A stretch of 64,000 nucleotides of DNA from Pseudomonas abieticivorans (GTDB lineage: Bacteria; Pseudomonadota; Gammaproteobacteria; Pseudomonadales; Pseudomonadaceae). The DNA lies in contig NZ_CP094975.1 in NCBI RefSeq assembly GCF_023509015.1, forward strand, positions 317,501-381,500, read 5' to 3'. The translations under genes were made by a program, and so were the position numbers. A model generated the notes under the pieces. That model saw only the letters and a list, made by a program, of their open reading frames with translations, was not told the origin of the DNA and did no database searches. This document shows, in pieces, positions 32,934-42,262 of the stretch; position 1 is the first letter of the stretch; each line of letters opens with the position of its first letter.

Positions 32934-34460
32934 TTACTGCAGATCCTTCGGCAATACGCTTTCAGGGAGGTTCTGGTAACAAACGGGACGCAACCAGCGT
33001 CGAATGGAAAGCGTGCCGACCGAGGTGGCGCCAAAGTTCGTGGACGCTGGGTAAGGACCACCATGGACCATTGCATCGCAGACCTCCACGCCAGTGGGGT
33101 ACCCATTGACTAGTAAACGCCCGGCCTTGCGCTCAAGGATCGGCAGCAAGCCTTTGGCTATCGCGCAATCGGCCTCATCCATGTGAAGAGTGGCGGTCAA
33201 TTGCCCGGTGAGCGACGTGGCGACTTCACGCATTTCTGCGAGGCTTTGCACTGTAACGATCATGCCCAGCGGACCGAAAACCTCTTCGGCTAGCATGTGA
33301 TTGCCCAGCCATTCCCGGGCGGTCACGCAGAAGAGGTCAGGCGTGGCGTCACGCAGGTCGCAGGACGAAGTCAGTAGCGACCGCACACTGGCTTGTGCGG
33401 CAATGCGGTCGCGTGCGCTGCGGTAGGCCGCCGCAATGCCGGCGGTGAGCATTGGCTGCGACTGGGTTTGGCTCAGGGCAGATTGGGCGGCTTCGGCAAA
33501 GTCGACGCCGTCAGCGCCACACATCACCACGGCGATGCCAGGATTGGTGCAGAACTGCCCCGCGCCCATGGTTAGCGAAGCGGCCCAGTGCGCACCGATT
33601 TCCTTACTGCGCGCAGCAAGAGCGGCAGGCAGCAAAAACATCGGATTGACCGATCCCAGCTCACCGAAAAACGGGATCGGATCGGGACGCGCCATGCACA
33701 GGTCGAACAGCGCACGGCCCCCGCCAAACGAGCCGGTGAACCCCACGGCGCGGATCAATGGGTGCTGGACAAGCGCTTCGCCCACGTCGCGCCGCCCGCC
33801 TTGAACCAGCGAGAAGACGCCTGGATGGATACCGCAGCGAGTAATGGCGGCAACTACCGCTTGCGCGACGATTTCGCAAGTGCCGGGATGCGCGGAATGC
33901 CCCTTGACCACGACGGGGCACCCTGCGGCCAGGGCCGAAGCGGTATCGCCCCCTGCCACCGAGAACGCCAGCGGGAAGTTCGAGGCACCGAATACCGCGA
34001 CCGGGCCAATTGGTCGCTGCATCAAGCGCAGCTTGGGACTCGACGCGGATTGAGGGTTAGTCAGGTCGGTATCGTTGCGCCGGTCCAGGTAGTCACCTTG
34101 ACGGATATGGGCTGCAAACAAACGCAGTTGCATCACTGTTCGTCCGCGCTCGCCAATCAGCCGGGCCACAGGTAAACCGGTTTCCTGGCTTCCGATCTCC
34201 GTAATGGCTTCTGCTCGCGCCTCGATTTCATCCGCAATGGCCTCCAAAAAGACCGCGCGGTCCTCACGAGAGCTGTAGCCGAAGGAGCAGAAAGCCTCTT
34301 CGGCGGCACGGCAAGCCTGATCTACAAGAGCGGGCGTACCCACCGAGAAGGAGTGCGCGGGGCCGTGGGTCGGGGCAGAACTGAACTGTGCTTGCGTTGC
34401 AATCTGCGCACCCGCGATGAAGTGCTGCCCGTGGGGGACGAAAGAAGATACGACGCTCAT
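32934..34460 (-). CDS. NADP-dependent aldehyde dehydrogenase (2,5-dioxovalerate dehydrogenase-like)
   Basis: A 508-residue aldehyde dehydrogenase. The cofactor loop FTGSFGGGRALFD, the catalytic glutamate in FFGELGSVNP and the nucleophile Cys304 in GAGQFCTNPG are all present. The VFGASNFPLAFSVAGGDTASALAAGCPVV region is typical of the alpha-ketoglutaric semialdehyde (2,5-dioxovalerate) dehydrogenase group, which finishes uronate, glucarate and hydroxyproline breakdown. It lies between two nearly identical LysR regulators, pointing to dedicated control. Its link to the aromatic-acid operon next door is unproven; it could oxidise an aldehyde product of the ThDP enzyme there (inference). Confidence 0.85.
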   Translation of the reverse strand: MSVVSSFVPHGQHFIAGAQIATQAQFSSAPTHGPAHSFSVGTPALVDQACRAAEEAFCSFGYSSREDRAVFLEAIADEIEARAEAITEIGSQETGLPVARLIGERGRTVMQLRLFAAHIRQGDYLDRRNDTDLTNPQSASSPKLRLMQRPIGPVAVFGASNFPLAFSVAGGDTASALAAGCPVVVKGHSAHPGTCEIVAQAVVAAITRCGIHPGVFSLVQGGRRDVGEALVQHPLIRAVGFTGSFGGGRALFDLCMARPDPIPFFGELGSVNPMFLLPAALAARSKEIGAHWAASLTMGAGQFCTNPGIAVVMCGADGVDFAEAAQSALSQTQSQPMLTAGIAAAYRSARDRIAAQASVRSLLTSSCDLRDATPDLFCVTAREWLGNHMLAEEVFGPLGMIVTVQSLAEMREVATSLTGQLTATLHMDEADCAIAKGLLPILERKAGRLLVNGYPTGVEVCDAMVHGGPYPASTNFGATSVGTLSIRRWLRPVCYQNLPESVLPKDLQ

Positions 34461-34568
34461 GGGGCATCCTTTTCAGGTATGTCATTAGGGGGGCTGGTAC
34501 ACGCTGAGAAGGCGTGCCGAGATAGTGTCGGGGCGCCCCCCAAGGGTCCATTGAGAAAAGCCACCCAT

Positions 34569-34584
34569 GGTTTAAGCGAATGGT
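34569..34584 (-). promoter_or_regulatory. Shared LysR-site candidate upstream of aldehyde dehydrogenase gene
   Basis: On the minus strand the 16-mer ACCATTCGCTTAAACC matches ACCATTTCGTTAAGCC at 35637-35652 in 12 of 16 positions (ACCATTnnnTTAAnCC). It lies about 110 bases before the aldehyde dehydrogenase start, within a larger CCATGG-bounded symmetric segment (34565-34594). Confidence 0.35.
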
Positions 34585-34658
34585 TAACCCATGGCAGCGG
34601 TGGATGCCCACGTTAAAACCTGATTAGGGGGCCGTCGCTCGGATTTGGCACAGCGCGA

Positions 34659-35615
34659 CTACGCGTGTGAAATGCCCCTCAGTCGCGCCGACTGATGCCC
34701 GGCAGCCTCTTCCAGGCACAGGACCATCAGTTGAGCACTGGGTGTCAGACCACGGCTGCGATTCCACAGCACGCCAACCGGACGAACCAATCGAGGCAGG
34801 CTCAATGGCAACACATGCAGTGGCTGCACGGGATCACTGGCGATCGACACCGCCATTATCGCAATGGAATCAGAGACACGCAGTTGCGCGCGGACGACGT
34901 GAATCGAGAGCGTCTCGATGTAGTTGCTGCTCAGCGGTACGTCATTGGCTTCCAGCACCCGCTCCAGCGGATCGCGTAATAGCGAGCCGGGCGGCGGCAA
35001 TATCCAGGAGTAAGAACTCAGATCCGACCACTCCACTGTTTTCTTGCGAGCCAATGGATGATGCAGGCCTGTCATGAGTACCACCGGTTCCTCGAGCAAT
35101 TCCTGCTCCTCGAAGCTACCGAGTGTGCCCGGGGGCGGCAAGCGGCCTACCACCAAGTCGAGACGGCCCTGCCAGAGCTCGGGCAGCAGCACCTCAATCG
35201 TACCCTCGATGATCGTCACATTGGTGCTGGGCGAGCGTTGCTTGAGCAGGCTCAGCGCTTGGGGCAGCAGCACCGAGGCCGAGGCAGGTAGCATGCCAAT
35301 GCGGATCTTGCCCTCAGCCCCCGAACTCAAGGCCTTGAGCTGGTCGCGGGCGTCATGCAGGACCGTCAACATAGATCGCGCGTGCCGAATCAGGCAGTCG
35401 CCATAGGGGGTGGGCATCAAGCCCTGCGCGGTGCGTGAAAACAAAGCGAGCCCAAGGCCTCGCTCGAGTTCGGTCAACGACTTCGACACGGCAGGCACGG
35501 TCACATGAGTGACCTCGGCCACCTGGGTCAAGTTGCGGTACGTGTCGATCGCCACCAGCAGGCGCAGGTGCCGCGCCTTCAGGTTGACCTGCAGGTACCA
35601 GTCGAACTCTGCCAT
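34659..35615 (-). CDS. LysR family regulator (GbpR-like), copy 2
   Basis: A 318-residue LysR-type regulator with the same GbpR-like N-terminus (FDWYLQVNLKARHLRLL) and effector domain as copy 1. GAGGAG lies 6 bases upstream of its ATG. It is divergent from the six-gene aromatic-acid operon across 246 bases and is the natural candidate for its activator. Conservation between the copies is high throughout, including the effector pocket, so they may answer to the same inducer. Confidence 0.85.
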   Translation of the reverse strand: MAEFDWYLQVNLKARHLRLLVAIDTYRNLTQVAEVTHVTVPAVSKSLTELERGLGLALFSRTAQGLMPTPYGDCLIRHARSMLTVLHDARDQLKALSSGAEGKIRIGMLPASASVLLPQALSLLKQRSPSTNVTIIEGTIEVLLPELWQGRLDLVVGRLPPPGTLGSFEEQELLEEPVVLMTGLHHPLARKKTVEWSDLSSYSWILPPPGSLLRDPLERVLEANDVPLSSNYIETLSIHVVRAQLRVSDSIAIMAVSIASDPVQPLHVLPLSLPRLVRPVGVLWNRSRGLTPSAQLMVLCLEEAAGHQSARLRGISHA

Positions 35616-35636
35616 GCGGTGCTCCTCAGTAGCTTT

Positions 35637-35652
35637 ACCATTTCGTTAAGCC
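35637..35652 (+). promoter_or_regulatory. Shared LysR-site candidate upstream of the six-gene operon
   Basis: ACCATTTCGTTAAGCC lies in the divergent region between LysR copy 2 and the decarboxylase-like gene. It shares 12 of 16 positions with a site before the aldehyde dehydrogenase gene and contains GTTAAGCCTAAC, an imperfect inverted repeat of the T-N11-A type bound by LysR proteins. Confidence 0.35.
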
Positions 35653-35861
35653 TAACCCATTTTTACTCAATCGACCGGTGAGCAACTCGCGAGCACCATA
35701 CGAACGCGCCCACCGGCCAACCAGATAGCGATGAAATAAAACCCGGTGGATGCCCTGTTGCACCTCAAGGCCCGCAGAGACCTTGGCGCTACTCAATGCA
35801 GCGGCTCAAGTGCACACCTGCAAGTAGTCGTTTGACAAAAATCACCACTCAGGAAAGATCA

Positions 35862-36821
35862 ATGTCAGTTCATCTCAAGATTGCTATCGCCGACCACCCA
35901 CACACCGCGGCGATTCGCAGCGGCGCCATCAAGATCGAAGGCGTGGATGCCGAATTCGTCACAGTCAAACCACAAATCGCCGCTTTCCGTCGCATGGTCC
36001 GCGATGTCGAATTCGATGTCTGCGAAATTGCCCCGACCACCTACATTATCGCTCGCGCCTACGGTGCTCCCTTCGTAGCCTTGCCGATTTTCGTCGTGCG
36101 TCGCTTCCACCATTCAGGGCTGCTGGTCCGTCCGGATGCCGGTATCAAGGCACCGAAGGATCTTGAAGGCAAGAAAGTCGGCGTGCGTGCCTACTCGGTG
36201 ACTACTGGCGTGTGGACCCGTCAGGTGCTGATGGACGAGTTCGGCCTCGACTCGAGCAAGGTCACCTGGGTCGTCGACGACGAAGAGCATGTGACGCAGC
36301 TCAAGCTGCCATCCAACGTTATCCACGCCACTCGCCCACTGGCCGACATGATGGCTGACGGCGAACTGGCTGCAGGGTTTGGCGCCGCCGCCGGTATCGG
36401 CCGCACAGGCAACCCTACAGACGGCTGGAAGGAAGTCGAGGCCAACTATCCCGATCTCTTCCCGAATGCCGCAGAGATCGAAGCCGAGTACTACGCCCGT
36501 ACCGGCGTCTACCCAATGCACGGCACCATCGTCGTCAAAGACTCGATTCTTGCCGAACACCCGTGGGTAGCCAAGTCCATTTATAACGCCTTCGAGAAAG
36601 CCAAACAGGACTACCTCGCCCGGCTTGATAGCGGCGATGCCACCAGCGAGACCGATAAAAAGTATCTCGAACTGCGCAAAGTCGTCGGCCACGACCCGCT
36701 GCCTTACGGCATCGAAGCCAACCGCAAGACCATCGAGGCGCTGGAATCGACAGCATTCGCGCAGGGCCTGACACCGCGTCGCATGTCCATGGACGAGCTG
36801 TTCGTAGATCCCCAAGCCTGA
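35862..36821 (+). CDS. 4,5-dihydroxyphthalate decarboxylase-like protein, paralogue 1
   Basis: A 319-residue protein with a periplasmic-binding-protein-like fold but no signal peptide. The pattern (LKIAIADHPHTAAIRSG ... GLLVRPDAGIKAPKDLEGKKVGVRAYSVTTGVWTR) is that of the 4,5-dihydroxyphthalate decarboxylase family (PhtD/Pht5), which removes carboxylate from dihydroxyphthalate to give protocatechuate. The ending RRMSMDELFV recurs in its paralogue at 41195 and supports homology. AGGAAAG precedes the ATG. First gene of the catabolic operon; substrate is likely a polyhydroxylated aromatic acid (inference). Confidence 0.75.
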   Translation: MSVHLKIAIADHPHTAAIRSGAIKIEGVDAEFVTVKPQIAAFRRMVRDVEFDVCEIAPTTYIIARAYGAPFVALPIFVVRRFHHSGLLVRPDAGIKAPKDLEGKKVGVRAYSVTTGVWTRQVLMDEFGLDSSKVTWVVDDEEHVTQLKLPSNVIHATRPLADMMADGELAAGFGAAAGIGRTGNPTDGWKEVEANYPDLFPNAAEIEAEYYARTGVYPMHGTIVVKDSILAEHPWVAKSIYNAFEKAKQDYLARLDSGDATSETDKKYLELRKVVGHDPLPYGIEANRKTIEALESTAFAQGLTPRRMSMDELFVDPQA

Positions 36822-36838
36822 ATTTGCCGGAGCAGATT

Positions 36839-37864
36839 ATGATTATTGATTGCCACGGTCATTTCACGACCGTACCCGCTTCGTTCCGTGACTGGCGCGC
36901 CAAACAAATCGAGTTCGCCGACGACCCGCTCAACGCCCCGCCACTGTCTGGCGCCCGGGTGACCGACGAGCAGATCCGCGAAGGTGTCGGTAACGGTCAG
37001 TTGCGCCTGCAGAAAGAACGCGGCGGCGACCTTACACTGTTCTCGCCGATCGCCGGCTTGATGAGCCACCACCTGGGCAACGAACGCACCAGCCTGGAAT
37101 GGGCTGAAATCTCCAACGATCTCGTGCGCCGGGTCTGCGACATCTACCCTGACAACTTCGTGCCGGTCTGCCAGCTCCCACAGTCGCCACTGGCGCCGCC
37201 GAAGAACTCCATTGCCGAACTGCGTCGCTGTGTCGAGGAGATGGGTTTCGTGGGCTGCAACCTGAACCCTGATCCGAGCGGCGGCTACTGGACCGGCACG
37301 CCTATTACCGACCGCGAGTGGTACCCACTTTACGAGGCAATGTGCGACCTGGACGTACCTGCCATGGTCCACGTCGCAGCCTCGTGCAACCCCTGCCACC
37401 ACGGTACCGGTGCGCATTATCTGAATGCCGACACCTCGGTTTTCATGCAACTGCTGCAAAGTGACCTGTTCAAGGACTTCCCCACCCTGCGCCTGGTCAT
37501 TCCCCATGGCGGCGGCGCCGTGCCCTACCACTGGGGTCGCTACCGCGGCATGTCGCTGGAGATGGCCAAGCGCCCACTGGAAGGTCTGCTGGACAACGTG
37601 TTCTTCGACACCTGCGTCTACCACCACCCAGGCGTCGAGTTGCTGACCAAAGTCGTGCCCACCAGCAACGTCCTGTTCGGCTCGGAAATGGTCGGCGCCG
37701 TACGCGGCAGGGACCCGGACACCGATCAGTACTTTGACGATACCAAGCGTTACCTGGATGCCTGTACGGCGCTTTCCGATGCCGACCGTCACGCCATCTT
37801 CGAAGGCAACGTAAGGCGCGTCTATCCGCGTCTCGACAAGCATCTGAAGGCCAAAGGCAAATAA
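36839..37864 (+). CDS. ligJ: 4-oxalomesaconate hydratase, LigJ-type amidohydrolase
   Basis: A 341-residue amidohydrolase-superfamily enzyme, the same length as LigJ. His6 and His8 (DCHGH) and His223 (IPHGGGAVPYHWGR) are the metal-binding positions of LigJ, and long stretches (CNLNPDPSGG, NADT, FFDTCVYH) match what I recall of LigJ. LigJ hydrates 4-oxalomesaconate to 4-carboxy-4-hydroxy-2-oxoadipate in protocatechuate 4,5-cleavage and gallate degradation. It starts at the ATG at 36839 with GGAG 6 bases upstream, 17 bases after the decarboxylase-like gene. Confidence 0.85.
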   Translation: MIIDCHGHFTTVPASFRDWRAKQIEFADDPLNAPPLSGARVTDEQIREGVGNGQLRLQKERGGDLTLFSPIAGLMSHHLGNERTSLEWAEISNDLVRRVCDIYPDNFVPVCQLPQSPLAPPKNSIAELRRCVEEMGFVGCNLNPDPSGGYWTGTPITDREWYPLYEAMCDLDVPAMVHVAASCNPCHHGTGAHYLNADTSVFMQLLQSDLFKDFPTLRLVIPHGGGAVPYHWGRYRGMSLEMAKRPLEGLLDNVFFDTCVYHHPGVELLTKVVPTSNVLFGSEMVGAVRGRDPDTDQYFDDTKRYLDACTALSDADRHAIFEGNVRRVYPRLDKHLKAKGK

Positions 37865-37878
37865 GGCAAGGGCAGACC

Positions 37879-38724
37879 ATGAACATCATCGATATCCACC
37901 CGCACATCATCTCTGACGACGAGAATCGCTACCCGCCCGCACCGCTGTTCGGCAAGCGTTCGGACTGGTCGCAAGAGCGACCGAGCACCGTCCAAACACT
38001 GGTCCAAGCCATGGACGAGGCAGGCGTCGCCAAAGCCGCCGTCGTGCACTCATCGACGACCTACGGGTTCGACAATAGCTACGTTGTCGACGGCTGCAAC
38101 CAGTACAAGGATCGGCTCGTCGCCGTTGGCTCAGTGGATATGCTGGCCGACGATGTGCCCGCGGTCATCAAAACCTGGGTCAACAAGGGCCTCGCCGGCC
38201 TGCGCATCTTCACCGGCGGCTCGACCAAAGACTTTGACCCCAGCGAGCTCGATAACCCCAAGTCTTTCAAGGCCTGGGAAATGCTCGCGCAACTGAACCT
38301 GCCGATGTGCATCCAGACTGGCCCGACCGGCTTGCCTTATGTGCGCATGCTGGCCGAGAAATTCCCCGGGGTAAACATCATCCTCGATCACCTCGGCCGC
38401 CCGGACGTACTCGACGGCCCACCCTACGCCAACGCCGCCAGCCTGTTCGCGCTCGCCGACCTGCCCAACATCTACTTGAAGCTGACACCGCGCATCTTCG
38501 CCGATGTGGAAAAGGACAAGGCCAGCGCCGAGACCTTCTTCCCCCTGGTCGTTGAAGCGTTCGGTGCACAGCACCTGGCCTGGGGCTCCAATTTCCCTAC
38601 CTCGCCCGGCACCCTCAAGGAAATTCTGGCGATTGCCGAGAAAGGCCTGGCCTGCCTCACCGACGAAGAGCGCACCTGGATCTTCGGCAAGACCGCGCAA
38701 ACGCTGTACCCGGCCTTGCGCTGA
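37879..38724 (+). CDS. LigI-like amidohydrolase (2-pyrone-4,6-dicarboxylate lactonase family)
   Basis: A 281-residue TIM-barrel hydrolase of the COG3618 type. The N-terminal DIHPH motif (His7, His9), DHLGRPD with His171, and WGSNFP near 235 form the catalytic frame of 2-pyrone-4,6-dicarboxylate lactonases and related lactonases. LigI opens the pyrone to 4-oxalomesaconate, the substrate of the LigJ-type enzyme encoded immediately upstream, so the order is biochemically coherent. Fifteen bases separate the genes. The actual lactone may differ from the classical one. Confidence 0.75.
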   Translation: MNIIDIHPHIISDDENRYPPAPLFGKRSDWSQERPSTVQTLVQAMDEAGVAKAAVVHSSTTYGFDNSYVVDGCNQYKDRLVAVGSVDMLADDVPAVIKTWVNKGLAGLRIFTGGSTKDFDPSELDNPKSFKAWEMLAQLNLPMCIQTGPTGLPYVRMLAEKFPGVNIILDHLGRPDVLDGPPYANAASLFALADLPNIYLKLTPRIFADVEKDKASAETFFPLVVEAFGAQHLAWGSNFPTSPGTLKEILAIAEKGLACLTDEERTWIFGKTAQTLYPALR

Positions 38725-38753
38725 GGCTGACTCCATTTCATGAGGAAGTGAAC

Positions 38754-39611
38754 ATGAGCAACACACGTCTCAACAGCATCATCGGCGCCCTCGAGTCAGG
38801 CAAGCCAGCCTACATGGCCTTCGCCAAGCTGGACAAACAGACCGCCATAGAGATGAGCGACTCCCCGTACGACGGCATCGTCTACGAGATGGAGCACAAC
38901 CCGTACGATGTCAGCGCCTTGGGCGACTCATTGCAATACATGCTGAACCGCAAACAGATCGCCGAATCGGGCTCGGTAGCGCCACGGGTGACGCCGATCG
39001 CTCGCATCCCGGCCAACGGCATCGAGATGAACCAGACCTTCGCCAAGCAGGTATTGGATCGCGGCTGCTATGGCGTGATCTGGCCGCACGTGGCCACCGT
39101 CGAGCAGGCCTACAACGCGGTAGCCTCCTGCCGTTATGCCCGCCCCAAAGGCGCGGCGCTCTACGAGCCCAAGGGCGTGCGCGGCGACGGCCCGGCCAAC
39201 GCCGCGCGCTATTGGGGCCTGACCATGGGCGAGTACTACGAGAAGGCCGACGTCTGGCCTCTGGCGCCCCAGGGTGAAATCCTGGTGGGCCTGATGTGCG
39301 AGAGCACCCAGGCCATCGAGAACCTGGACGATATTCTCGCCAACGTACCGGGCATCGGTTTCATCTTGATCGGCGAAGGCGACCTCAGTCAGGAACTGGG
39401 CTTCCCACGCCAGTATGAGCATCCGCAAGTCCAGGACGCGATGCGCCGTATCGTCGAGACCTGCCGCAAGCACGACGTGATCGTCGGCAATCCGCATGTG
39501 ACCGCTAACAACCATCGTCGCCTGTTAGACGAGGGCTACCGCGTGCTGCTGTCGGCACCAAAACGCTCTTACGGTGTGGTTGGCCAGGCTCGCGAACTGG
39601 CGGGGTACTGA
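38754..39611 (+). CDS. HpcH/HpaI family class II aldolase
   Basis: A 285-residue protein of the HpcH/HpaI aldolase/citrate lyase family. Visible family features are YDGIVYEMEHN near the start, a metal-binding Glu in MCESTQAIENLDDIL and the GEGDLSQELG motif. Such enzymes cleave 4-hydroxy-2-oxoacids to pyruvate and an aldehyde or oxoacid. In this operon it is the obvious candidate to cleave the LigJ product to pyruvate and oxaloacetate, replacing the RraA-type LigK (inference). Start is the ATG at 38754 with GAGGAA upstream. Confidence 0.8.
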   Translation: MSNTRLNSIIGALESGKPAYMAFAKLDKQTAIEMSDSPYDGIVYEMEHNPYDVSALGDSLQYMLNRKQIAESGSVAPRVTPIARIPANGIEMNQTFAKQVLDRGCYGVIWPHVATVEQAYNAVASCRYARPKGAALYEPKGVRGDGPANAARYWGLTMGEYYEKADVWPLAPQGEILVGLMCESTQAIENLDDILANVPGIGFILIGEGDLSQELGFPRQYEHPQVQDAMRRIVETCRKHDVIVGNPHVTANNHRRLLDEGYRVLLSAPKRSYGVVGQARELAGY

Positions 39612-39615
39612 TGCG

Positions 39616-41166
39616 ATGAACGGCGCAGAAAGTCTCGTCGCGACCCTGATCGATCAGGACGTGGACATTTGCTTTGCCAACCCGGGCACCTCGGAGATGC
39701 ATTTTCTTGCGGCACTGGGGGGCAACCCGCAAATGCGCAGCGTGCTGTGCCTGTTCGAAGGTGTCGCCACTGGCGCTGCCGACGGCTGGTACCGGATGAA
39801 GGACAAGCCAGCCTCGACGCTATTGCATTTGGGGCCTGGCCTGGCGAATGGCCTTGCCAACATCCACAACGCCAAGCGTGCCTCATCGGGCATGGTTAAC
39901 ATCATTGGCGAGCATTCCGCGTCACACCTCAAGTACGACCCGCCGCTGACCTCCGATATCGAAGGCCTGGCGCGCCCGCTGAGTCACTGGGTGCGCCGCG
40001 CGGAATCTGCCGACTCCATCGCCTGGGACACCGCCCAGGCGGTGGCCAAGGCCAGTGAGCATCCCGGACAGATCGCCACCTTGATCCTGCCTGGCGACGT
40101 GTCGTGGCAGCAGGCCGGCGCAGCCCCCGTGCTACCGCCATCTGCGGCAGCCAGGCGCAAGACACCGAGCGTCGAGCGCGTCGAGCATGTCGCTCGCGTA
40201 CTGCGCCGCGGTGAGCCAACACTGATCATCCTCGCCAACAAGGCTACACGCGGCGGGGCGCTGGAGAAGGCCGGGCGTGTAGCCGCAGCCACCGGGGCTC
40301 AATTGGGCTCGCAGTTCTTCACCGCACGTATCGAGCGAGGCGCAGGTTTCGTACCCATCTCGCGCATTCCTTACGCAGTTCCGCAGGCCATGGCCTACCT
40401 CAAGGACTTCAAGCACATCATCACGGTCGAGACCCGGGAGCCGGTGGCATTCTTTGCCTACCCGGACAAGCCGAGCCTACTCAAGGCCGAAGGCACGACG
40501 GTGCATGAACTCGTCGAGGCGGACGAGGACAGCGAACTCGCTTTTGACATGTTGCTGCATGCGCTGGGGGCCACCCATGTGTCCGCGATGCTCCAGCCGC
40601 GTATCCAGACTGCAGTTCCAACCGGCGCACTCAACCCCACTAGCATTGCCCACGCACTGGCAGCTGCCATGCCCGAGCATTGCATCCTGGTGGACGAGTC
40701 GCTGACCACGGGCCGCGAGTCCATCGGGCTGACCATCGGGGCGCAGCCGCACGACCTCATCAATAACATGGGCGGATCCATCGGCTACGCCACGCCTGTG
40801 GCTACCGGCGCGGCGCTGGCCTGCCCGGACCGCCGGGTGTTTTGTATGGTCGGTGATGGCAGCGCGATGTACACAATCCAGTCACTGTGGACCCAGGCCC
40901 GCGAGAACCTGAACGTCACGACGATCATCTTCGCCAACAACACCTACGCCATTCTCAAGGCCGAGTACGCCAACATGGGTGCCGGAACGCCTGGAGAGCG
41001 CGCGCTATCGATGATCGACATCGACCGTCCGAGCATCGATTGGCAAGCCATGGCGAAAAGCATGGGGGTCCCAAGCGTCGCCGTGGATACCGCTGAAGGT
41101 TTCTATAGGGCCATGGCCAATTCGACCCGAGAGCCGGGCCCTTGCCTGATCGAAGTCAAACTCTGA
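39616..41166 (+). CDS. ThDP-dependent decarboxylase/synthase (acetolactate synthase large subunit-like)
   Basis: A 516-residue thiamine diphosphate enzyme. The activating glutamate lies in LCLFEGVATGAADG (near residue 51), and the ThDP/Mg motif runs from GDG (413-415) to NN (441-442). The three-domain layout is that of benzoylformate decarboxylase and acetolactate-synthase-like enzymes. It starts 5 bases after the aldolase stop. A 2-oxoacid decarboxylase step would give an aldehyde, which the nearby aldehyde dehydrogenase could oxidise; this link is speculative. Confidence 0.8.
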   Translation: MNGAESLVATLIDQDVDICFANPGTSEMHFLAALGGNPQMRSVLCLFEGVATGAADGWYRMKDKPASTLLHLGPGLANGLANIHNAKRASSGMVNIIGEHSASHLKYDPPLTSDIEGLARPLSHWVRRAESADSIAWDTAQAVAKASEHPGQIATLILPGDVSWQQAGAAPVLPPSAAARRKTPSVERVEHVARVLRRGEPTLIILANKATRGGALEKAGRVAAATGAQLGSQFFTARIERGAGFVPISRIPYAVPQAMAYLKDFKHIITVETREPVAFFAYPDKPSLLKAEGTTVHELVEADEDSELAFDMLLHALGATHVSAMLQPRIQTAVPTGALNPTSIAHALAAAMPEHCILVDESLTTGRESIGLTIGAQPHDLINNMGGSIGYATPVATGAALACPDRRVFCMVGDGSAMYTIQSLWTQARENLNVTTIIFANNTYAILKAEYANMGAGTPGERALSMIDIDRPSIDWQAMAKSMGVPSVAVDTAEGFYRAMANSTREPGPCLIEVKL

Positions 41167-41194
41167 ACCAGCCCCACATTCCAAGGAGATTCCC

Positions 41195-42073
41195 ATGGCG
41201 CTGACCCTGCGCACAAACCTGGCTGATTATCCGGTTACCAAGGCGATGAAGGATGGACGCGTGAAGTCCGACCTCGTCACGCTCGACTACTGCGGCCCTA
41301 CCCCGGCGCACAACGGCTTCAAGGCCATGGTGCGCGAGAACAAGTTCGATGCCGGTGAACTGGCCATCGTTACGTTCCTGCAGGCCAAGGCCTACGGCAA
41401 ACCTTACGTGCTGTTACCTGCGCCGATTTCGGGGCGCTTCCAGCACCACTGTGCCGGATTCAACATCGACTTCGGGCACCTTGACCCAAAGCACATCGAA
41501 GGCAAGCGAGTGGGCGTGCGCACCTATTCGCAGACTACCGCGTTGTGGATTCGCGGCGTGTTGCGCCATGAGTACGGCGTCAACCTGGACAAGGTCACCT
41601 GGATGACGCTCGGCGACGGCCACCTGGCTGAATACCATGACCCGGCAAACTGCGTCCGCCTGCCTGCAGGTTCCAGCATCCCGCAGATGATGCTTGATGG
41701 TGAGCTTGATGCAGCCCTGCTGGGCGAAGACATGCCCAAAGATTTACGCGTACGCACGCTGGTGCCCGATGCGCATAACGCCGCCAAGTCCTGGTACGAA
41801 CGCGAAGGCTTTGTGCCAATCAACCATATGTTCGCTATTCATCAGGAGGTCTCCAAGCAACACCCCGAGGCCGTGAAAGAGATCTACCGGATGATTGCCG
41901 AGAGCCGCACGCTCACTGAAGGCGGTGTTCCTGCGGTATTCCCGCCGCTAGGTCTTGAGGCCAACCGCAAGGGGCTGCAGACCGCGATCGACTGGGCACT
42001 CGACCAGAAGATCATTCCGCGTGCCATGTCGGTTGACGAACTGTTCGACGACGTGACCGGCAGCTTGGGCTAA
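41195..42073 (+). CDS. 4,5-dihydroxyphthalate decarboxylase-like protein, paralogue 2
   Basis: A 292-residue relative of the first gene of the operon, with the same binding-protein-like fold (GKRVGVRTYSQTTALWIRGVL) and the same ending (RAMSVDELFDD). It is diverged in the substrate-facing parts, so the two probably act on different compounds or form a hetero-oligomer. AAGGAG precedes the ATG. A strong terminator follows, marking the end of the operon. Confidence 0.7.
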   Translation: MALTLRTNLADYPVTKAMKDGRVKSDLVTLDYCGPTPAHNGFKAMVRENKFDAGELAIVTFLQAKAYGKPYVLLPAPISGRFQHHCAGFNIDFGHLDPKHIEGKRVGVRTYSQTTALWIRGVLRHEYGVNLDKVTWMTLGDGHLAEYHDPANCVRLPAGSSIPQMMLDGELDAALLGEDMPKDLRVRTLVPDAHNAAKSWYEREGFVPINHMFAIHQEVSKQHPEAVKEIYRMIAESRTLTEGGVPAVFPPLGLEANRKGLQTAIDWALDQKIIPRAMSVDELFDDVTGSLG

Positions 42074-42114
42074 ACGCTGCCGAGCCAACCATAAAACGAT
42101 AGACCCAAGCGTAG

Positions 42115-42184
42115 TGCCGGATGACTGCGCCCCCCACGCACCTCGGTTGAGAGCACGCGGGGGCGCGGTCATCCGGCATGCCTT
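42115..42184 (+). terminator. Strong terminator after the six-gene operon
   Basis: A 20-bp stem with a single G-U pair (42115-42134 with 42159-42178) is followed by CCTTTT. It closes the operon and separates it from the PEP carboxykinase gene. Confidence 0.8.
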
Positions 42185-42262
42185 TTAAACGGGTTGTGCT
42201 GGGTCTTTCCACTACGTGACTGCGACAGCTCGACACATTGGCGCCATGCCAAGGGAACCGAA

